NCBI RefSeq assembly: GCF_030644205.1
Contig: NZ_CP128647.1
Coordinates: 248,001-312,000 of the forward strand
Reading direction: 5' to 3'
Length of the DNA stretch: 64,000 nt
Source of the DNA: Mogibacterium neglectum
GTDB lineage: Bacteria > Bacillota > Clostridia > Peptostreptococcales > Anaerovoracaceae
The position numbers were made by a program, and so were the translations under genes. Every line of letters begins with the position of its first letter. Position 1 is the first letter of the stretch. A model generated the notes under the pieces. It did not search any database. It was not told the DNA's origin and saw nothing but the letters and a program-made list of their open reading frames with translations. Positions 59,070-64,000 of the stretch are shown here, piece by piece.

Positions 59070-60404
59070 TTGAATAAGGATGATTCGCTGATAAAAAAAT
59101 ATTTGCGATACATTATTCCTGCTATGGCTGGGCAGCTGATTTTCACGCTGTACACAGTAGTTGATGGGATATTTGTAGCTCGAGGTGTATCCGAGACGGC
59201 TCTAGCTGCCGTCTCAATTGCTACGCCATTCGTTACCTTACTGTTTGCAATTTCAATAACTTTCGCGGTGGGCACATCAACAATAGTTGCCCGTCTTCTC
59301 GGTGAAAACCGTACTATGGAGGCAAGACGTGTATTCACGGAGAGCTTAGTTTCACTTGTTTTGCTTTCGATAGCAATCAGTGCGCTAGTTTTTATTTTCC
59401 TAAATCCGCTATGCAGGATGCTTGGAGCCACGGAGTCGACACTTTCGTATGTAAGAAATTATCTTTTTACGATAGCACCGTTCATATTTTCATTCGTGAT
59501 TTCCTACAATCTCGAGCTACTCCTTGCAACTGATGGATTCCCGGGACTTGCCACTATCTATGTGCTGCTCGGAGTGATTCTCAACGTCTTCCTCGACTGG
59601 TACACGATATTTAAGCTGGACTGGGGTATAGTTGGAGCTGGATTAGCAACATCTTTCTCTCAGACAGTCGTAATTATCATCTACCTGATTCACTTTGCAG
59701 GTAGGAAAGCGACTCTGCGTTTTACGCGCTTCAAGTTTAAGCGTGGGCTTATGCTCCGTCAATTTATGAGCGGTATACCTTCGGGTATCACGGAGATGTC
59801 GCCGGGAATAGTGACATTTATCTATAACAGATTTATAGTTGCTTTTATGCACGATAGGGAGCTGATTATCTACTCGATACTATCATATGTAATCCTGCTG
59901 GCGACGGTTCTTGCAAATGGGATCGCACAAGGCGCTCAGCCTCTCGTTAGCTACTATCACGGTAGACACGAGAGAGATACATTCCACACCATCTTTGGTT
60001 ATGAGATTAGATCGGGGCTCATTCTGGCTATAACAGAAATAGCTGTAGTATTGGCATTTGGAAAGTATATAGCGATGCTATTTGTTGATGATGGAGATGC
60101 GCTTATTGCGGGGGTATCTCATGCGCTTAAGCTGGTAGCTTTTGCATTTCCGATGCTCAGTATGAATATTATCATTGCTGGATATCTGACCGCCCTTGAG
60201 AGGTCAAGAGTTGCCGTTGTGATATCTCTGATGAGATGTACGCTGACGCTCGCTCTATCGCTGGCTTTAATCGTCACTATGCTTGGTACATCGAATGTAT
60301 GGCTCTCACTTGCCGTATCTGAGATGCTATGTATGGTAGCAGCAGTACTGTTGTACAGGAAGACTCGCAGAGTTGCTATAGCTGAAACTTTTAACGATAT
60401 GTAG
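59070..60404 (+). CDS. MATE family multidrug/cation exporter
   Basis: 444 residues with about 12 hydrophobic segments in two halves. Typical MATE features: N-terminal IIPAMAGQLIFTLYTVVDGIFVARGVSETALAAVSIATP and the second-half repeat ANGIAQGAQPLVSYYHGRH. It exports cationic drugs or metabolites in exchange for Na+ or H+. The start is TTG 59070, with AGAAGGA upstream; the first in-frame ATG would delete part of helix 1. An Rrf2-type regulator gene follows 18 bases later and may control it. Confidence 0.92.
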   Translation: MNKDDSLIKKYLRYIIPAMAGQLIFTLYTVVDGIFVARGVSETALAAVSIATPFVTLLFAISITFAVGTSTIVARLLGENRTMEARRVFTESLVSLVLLSIAISALVFIFLNPLCRMLGATESTLSYVRNYLFTIAPFIFSFVISYNLELLLATDGFPGLATIYVLLGVILNVFLDWYTIFKLDWGIVGAGLATSFSQTVVIIIYLIHFAGRKATLRFTRFKFKRGLMLRQFMSGIPSGITEMSPGIVTFIYNRFIVAFMHDRELIIYSILSYVILLATVLANGIAQGAQPLVSYYHGRHERDTFHTIFGYEIRSGLILAITEIAVVLAFGKYIAMLFVDDGDALIAGVSHALKLVAFAFPMLSMNIIIAGYLTALERSRVAVVISLMRCTLTLALSLALIVTMLGTSNVWLSLAVSEMLCMVAAVLLYRKTRRVAIAETFNDM

Positions 60405-60422
60405 ATTGTAAAGTGAGGAGAC

Positions 60423-60827
60423 ATGCTTTTTAATCGAGAGACAGACTATGCAGTAAGGGTTCTCAAGAATCTGTCGATAGAAAGGCCCACGAGTATAAGC
60501 TCATTCGTGACAGATGAATTCATATCAGAGGCAATCGCATATAAAGTGTCAAGGAAGCTTGATAAGGCTGGTATTATATACGGAGTAAGGGGGAGCAGCG
60601 GTGGATATGTGCTGAGCAGACCACTGACTGAGATCACTCTATATGATGTACACCAGGCCATAGAGCCACATTCACTTGTATGTGAGTGCTTGAAGCAAGA
60701 TGTTAAGTGTCTTTTAAATACAGATCGGGATACATGCGCGCTTCGTAAGGAATTATTACGCATTCAAGAGAATATCAACACTGATCTGAAGAAACACTCA
60801 CTAGGTGAGCTTTTTGAGAGAAAATAA
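60423..60827 (+). CDS. Rrf2 family transcriptional regulator
   Basis: 134 residues. NRETDYAVRVLKNLSIERP, the winged helix with YKVSRKLDKAGIIYGVRGSSGGYVLSRP, and a Cys-containing C-terminal half (LVCECLKQDVKCLLNTDRDTCALR) fit the Rrf2 family, where such cysteines can bind Fe-S clusters. It is a different protein from the Rrf2 regulator near cysK. ATG 60423 lies 18 bases after the MATE gene with GTGAGGAG upstream, so it is in the same operon. Confidence 0.9.
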   Translation: MLFNRETDYAVRVLKNLSIERPTSISSFVTDEFISEAIAYKVSRKLDKAGIIYGVRGSSGGYVLSRPLTEITLYDVHQAIEPHSLVCECLKQDVKCLLNTDRDTCALRKELLRIQENINTDLKKHSLGELFERK

Positions 60828-60864
60828 AAAATAATCGAATCATGCTTTGATGCGATTATTTTTT
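60826..60864. terminator. Bidirectional terminator between Rrf2 and TRIC genes
   Basis: AAAAAATAATCG (60826-60837) pairs with CGATTATTTTTT (60853-60864); A/T runs flank both sides, and the two genes converge on it. Confidence 0.75.
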
Positions 60865-61525
60865 ACTTTTTGTCTCGAGGCATATTAGCTTTGGGCAAAC
60901 TCCAGTGATAATGAGCTGCTAGCAGTCTGAGCAATACTATGAGTCCCGCTCCGGTTCCCATGGAAAGCACCGTGCCAACCTTGTCCCAGAGTACTATGCA
61001 CGTCAGTGCACCGATAAGCGATGCGCTCGCATAGAAATGCTTTACGAATATGTACGGTCTATTACCTGCCATCATATCTCTCAAAACTCCACCGCCAACT
61101 CCTGTGAGCATTCCAACGAAGGTGAACAATATAACTCCGTGAATCGCAGACGCAGTATAAGCTGATTTAATACCAAGTACTGTAAATACTCCAAGTCCAA
61201 CCGAATCCATGATGAGCATCAGCCATTCATATAGCATTGAGTCCGAAAATATCCACTCTCTAACCGGTGGCGTGAATACGATTACTGAAACCACCACTGA
61301 TATGACGAGATAAGTCGGGTCCCTAAAAGTGAGAGGAGGAGTTTGTCCTATTATTAAATCCCTGATAATCCCACCACCTACACCAGTCGTAAGGCCGAGT
61401 ATAGTGATTCCCATGAGATCCATGCCTTTTTCTAGGCAAAGAGTGGCTCCCGAGATGGCAAAGGCGATGGTGCCGATTATTTCAAGCGCGAAAACTATAT
61501 TTTCAAGACTGTATAGTGATGACAA
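60863..61525 (-). CDS. TRIC/UPF0126-type cation channel protein
   Basis: 220 residues with about six or seven hydrophobic helices. Two glycine-rich repeats (GLTTGVGGGIIRDLIIGQTPP and GMLTGVGGGVLRDMMAGNRP) are the signature of the TRIC/YadS family, homologous to trimeric intracellular cation channels. Prokaryotic members form K+-permeable or related channels; the cellular role here is unknown. ATG 61525 lacks a very strong ribosome binding site but has an AGGAGTAA sequence upstream. Confidence 0.9.
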   Translation of the reverse strand: MSSLYSLENIVFALEIIGTIAFAISGATLCLEKGMDLMGITILGLTTGVGGGIIRDLIIGQTPPLTFRDPTYLVISVVVSVIVFTPPVREWIFSDSMLYEWLMLIMDSVGLGVFTVLGIKSAYTASAIHGVILFTFVGMLTGVGGGVLRDMMAGNRPYIFVKHFYASASLIGALTCIVLWDKVGTVLSMGTGAGLIVLLRLLAAHYHWSLPKANMPRDKK

Positions 61526-61567
61526 ATTATTACTCCTACTTATCTATTATGTTAAAACACAGCTTAT

Positions 61568-62146
61568 TTATTTGGAAAAGCATATTCCTTTACATGATTT
61601 GCCTGTACTTGCCGCATTTCCCTCGTCAGTATCTAAGTGAACAACTGTTCTAGTATTGCCGACGCGCACGATCACCTCTTCAAATGTTAATGCTCTGCCA
61701 CATCCTGTATCAATTTTTAGAGATATTTCATCTCCAGTAGCTACCTGCAACTGCTCCGCATCTTCTTTTGATAAATGGATGTGCCTTTTTGCGACTATGC
61801 ATCCATGATCTATTTCAGTGGTGTTCCCATTTTCGGTTGCGATTTTAATCTCAGGGGTATTTACTAAATCGCCGGAAAGTCTAAGAGGTGCCTCGATACC
61901 TAAATTTCTGGCATCGGTTGCTGCTAACTCGACCTGTGTTTCTGGGCGAGCAGGTCCTAGAATAGCTACATTTCGAAGAGTACCTTTAGGACCAACAAGT
62001 GTAAGTCTTTCTTCAGCAACATAACCTACGATAATTTGTTTCTTAGGTGTAAGCTCATAACCAATGCCAAAAAGTTTTTCTATATCGCTTTTACAGAGGT
62101 GTACATGTCTAGCACTAACTTCTATATCTACTTCTATCTGTTTCAT
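61568..62146 (-). CDS. pduL: PduL-like phosphate acyltransferase
   Basis: 192 residues. Two His-rich motifs, VSARHVHL near the start and VAKRHIHLS in the middle, supply the zinc ligands of PduL-type phosphotransacylases; HLDTDEGNAA near the end is also conserved. PduL converts acyl-CoA to acyl-phosphate (propanoyl or acetyl), in microcompartments or in ordinary acetate fermentation. No microcompartment shell genes are in the window, so a housekeeping acetate or propionate role is likely. ATG 62146 follows TTGGAGATTT; the longer start at 62191 lacks a site. Confidence 0.88.
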   Translation of the reverse strand: MKQIEVDIEVSARHVHLCKSDIEKLFGIGYELTPKKQIIVGYVAEERLTLVGPKGTLRNVAILGPARPETQVELAATDARNLGIEAPLRLSGDLVNTPEIKIATENGNTTEIDHGCIVAKRHIHLSKEDAEQLQVATGDEISLKIDTGCGRALTFEEVIVRVGNTRTVVHLDTDEGNAASTGKSCKGICFSK

Positions 62147-62347
62147 ATCAAATCTCCAATCAACCGTTTGAATTTGCATACCAATAGTCATTTATGATGT
62201 ATAAGGATAACATTTATTGTGACAATCTGCAAAGGATGATATAATATTTGCTACATTTTTATTTGTAGTTAATGAAGTTTCATCCTTTTGGAGCAAAATT
62301 ATTTCATTGTGTACCATATTATAGATTTATCTACAGGGGAATTATTT

Positions 62348-63265
62348 ATGAAGAAAAGTTATGAAAAGGGGTTCTTTGCCGCACTTGGTTGTGCGGGGCT
62401 ATGGGGTATTCTCCCAATTTACTGGAAGTCACTAATTCCAATACCATCATCTACTATTATCATATATAGAGTTCTAATGATTGCAGTAGTTTGCGTAATT
62501 GCTGCGCGTTTTAAATACTCGTGGAGCAGGATTTTCTCACCGCTAAGGGATTGGCGGACCTCGCTTAAATTTCTCGTAGCAGGGCTTATTGTAACGAGTA
62601 ACTGGAGCATTGGCATCTGGGCGGTTAACTCTGGTCATATAATCCAGACGAGTATTGGGTATTACATAGAACCGCTTGTTGTATGTATATTTGGTGCAAT
62701 CTTCTTTAAAGAGAAGCTTACGGTTTATAAGTCCATAGCTGTGATATTTGTAGCTATAAGCGTAATCGTAATTTTGATTCACTATGGACAGGTTCCAGGA
62801 ATTGCACTCGTACTAGCGACTACATTTGCCATTTATTCGGCAATAAAAAAGACTGTAGATCAGCCTCCTGCTATATCGCTTCTTTATGAAACTATTTTTA
62901 TTGCCCCGGTTATGCTATGCGTAATAGTATGGCTCGAATTACATGGAGCAGGAGCACTTGGTGTTGGGGAGTCATATCAATACTTTCTGCTACTCCTATG
63001 CGGACTAGCAACAGCCATACCTCTTGGGCTATTCGCCTATGCTGCGCAGAGGACATCTATGTTCGTACTCGGTTTAACAGAATACCTTAGCCCCACATTG
63101 GCGTTGATGCTGGGAATATTCTTGTATAAAGAGCCTGTTGATAAGGTGCTAATTATGGCATTTGGACTGATTTGGATAGGGCTAATATTCTTTTCATATG
63201 GTGAATTTAAAAGTAGCAAGGATGCTAAGAGTAGCGAGGATATTCAAAATGTCAAAGCGAGTTAG
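62348..63265 (+). CDS. rarD: RarD-type EamA/DMT family transporter
   Basis: 305 residues with about ten hydrophobic segments. GFFAALGCAGLWGILPIYWKSL at the N-terminus and IQTSIGYYIEPLVVCIFGAIFF, then LGLTEYLSPTLALMLGIFLYKEP, match the RarD (chloramphenicol-sensitivity protein) branch of the drug/metabolite transporters. Substrate not known. ATG 62348 follows CAGGGGAATT; upstream in-frame sequence lacks a ribosome binding site. Confidence 0.9.
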   Translation: MKKSYEKGFFAALGCAGLWGILPIYWKSLIPIPSSTIIIYRVLMIAVVCVIAARFKYSWSRIFSPLRDWRTSLKFLVAGLIVTSNWSIGIWAVNSGHIIQTSIGYYIEPLVVCIFGAIFFKEKLTVYKSIAVIFVAISVIVILIHYGQVPGIALVLATTFAIYSAIKKTVDQPPAISLLYETIFIAPVMLCVIVWLELHGAGALGVGESYQYFLLLLCGLATAIPLGLFAYAAQRTSMFVLGLTEYLSPTLALMLGIFLYKEPVDKVLIMAFGLIWIGLIFFSYGEFKSSKDAKSSEDIQNVKAS

Positions 63266-63307
63266 AAATTATTAAATAGCAATATATTAATAATTGTAAT
63301 ATTAAAA

Positions 63308-63367
63308 AATGTGTCGAGCACTGTGTGAAATTAGGGGGATCACACTCTATGCCAGGCACATTTTTTA
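63308..63367 (+). terminator. Intrinsic terminator after rarD
   Basis: A long imperfect palindrome (AATGTG...CTGTGTGA against TCACACTC...GGCACATT) ends in TTTTTTATT. Confidence 0.65.
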
Positions 63368-63414
63368 TTGAGATTATCTAAATGGTTACAGATTTTTTGA
63401 AAATGATTAGCTTC

Positions 63415-64000
63415 TTATATCTTCTGATCTCCTGTTTTAACCCAGCCAGCTCTCTTAACGGCTTTGTGAAATATAAGAGTTAATATTGCTGGTAGAACTA
63501 CAGATATTAGGATGAGACCGAGCCAATCCACTGAAGTGATGCCTGTTTTTGTTCCTTTTGCGATATCAGCAATCCAGCCTGAGTACACACCTAGAGGTCC
63601 AACGAGACCACATGTGCCCATACCGCTTGCTATAGCAGGACCATTCATCTTGAGATGGAACACACAAGTTGCGATAGGGCCAGTGATAACGGATGCGAGA
63701 GTAGGAGCTATCCAAATCCTTGGATTTCTCACTATGTTGCCCATCTGAAGCATTGATGTTCCAATTCCCTGTGATACTAGCCCACCGACGCCATTGTCTT
63801 CATATGATGCAACTGCGAATCCAACCATCTGGGCACAGCAGCCGGCGAGAGCCGCACCACCAGCGAGCCCTGTTAGGCCGAGAGCTGCACATATTGCTGC
63901 AGAAGATATTGGTAACGTTAGAGCGATACCTACGACTACAGCGACGATAATCCCCATGAGTAGAGGCTGAAGTTCAGTTGCCCACATGATAATATCGCCC
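63415..64000 (-). CDS. PTS-type EIIC_2 family membrane protein, partial
   Basis: The frame is open to the window edge (about 195 residues seen, N-terminus missing), with TAA at 63415. Glycine-rich hydrophobic helices (SSAAICAALGLTGLAGGAALAGCCAQMVGFA, WIAPTLASVITGPIATCVFHL, GPAIASGMGTCGLVGPLGVYSGW) match the PTS_EIIC_2 family (PF13303), putative sugar permeases that often lack known EIIA/EIIB partners. The ATG at 63987 is inside the protein because GDII precedes it in frame, as in relatives. Substrate unknown. Confidence 0.82.
   Translation of the reverse strand, partial: GDIIMWATELQPLLMGIIVAVVVGIALTLPISSAAICAALGLTGLAGGAALAGCCAQMVGFAVASYEDNGVGGLVSQGIGTSMLQMGNIVRNPRIWIAPTLASVITGPIATCVFHLKMNGPAIASGMGTCGLVGPLGVYSGWIADIAKGTKTGITSVDWLGLILISVVLPAILTLIFHKAVKRAGWVKTGDQKI

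Noticed and set aside
1-64000. rRNA, tRNA and CRISPR arrays
   Set aside because: No stretch with tRNA-like T-loop and acceptor pairing, rRNA sequence or regular repeat-spacer structure was recognised by eye; a covariance scan could still find a tRNA I missed.

Overview
The window looks like chromosome of a low-to-mid GC anaerobic Gram-positive bacterium of the Clostridia. Support: strong AGGAGG-type ribosome binding sites, occasional TTG/GTG starts, many intrinsic terminators, no outer-membrane genes, Tex and RarA, a SpoIIE-type phosphatase beside an [FeFe]-hydrogenase-like sensor, paired FeoA proteins with FeoB, and clostridial serine-recombinase relics. A member of Family XIII/Anaerovoracaceae (Mogibacterium-like) is my guess only; nothing here fixes the genus. 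I found no rRNA, tRNA or CRISPR array.

Housekeeping left arm (1-31471). It starts inside a phosphohexomutase and runs through a NYN/OST-HTH protein, small membrane proteins, thioredoxin, Tex, a nitroreductase, a flavoprotein, a ZIP transporter, a UDG-family protein and an aldo/keto reductase. Then come a copper operon (csoR-copA, with a CopZ-like chaperone nested inside copA), an aminotransferase, luxS-pfs (methyl cycle and AI-2), cysK plus an Rrf2 regulator, a LytTR regulator with a cell-surface protein, an iron operon (feoA-feoA-feoB plus small proteins), an SPFH protein, a sensory hydrogenase/phosphatase pair and rarA.

Accessory island (about 31.6-49.5 kb). Both ends carry wrecked serine recombinases. 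The cargo has visibly higher GC than the host and is mostly defence-like. A seven-gene minus-strand operon encodes an XRE regulator, a UvrD-type helicase with a Cas4/AddB-like nuclease, a membrane protein, type III Mod and Res, and two small proteins. Divergent to it are an AAA+ ATPase and a subtilisin-like protease that fit the IetAS defence pair. A divergent XRE/small-HTH switch follows, and its AACCT-NN-AGGTT operators recur at the ietA promoter. A nonsense-mutated IS200/IS605 element, a frameshifted IS3 element, an AT-rich HxlR/SnoaL-like pair and a TnpW-like ORF complete a mosaic right end.

Right arm (49.6-64 kb). Two CobW/ZNG1-type GTPases (the first split by an in-frame stop), a two-component system coupled to an ABC exporter, a lipoprotein, a GntR-controlled ABC exporter, a MATE exporter with an Rrf2 regulator, a TRIC-family channel, a PduL-like phosphotransacylase, a RarD-like transporter and a PTS-type EIIC that runs off the end.

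The strongest leads are the composite type III R-M/helicase-nuclease operon, the IetAS pair with an HTH-like tail on the ATPase and a shared operator, and the chaperone nested in copA.
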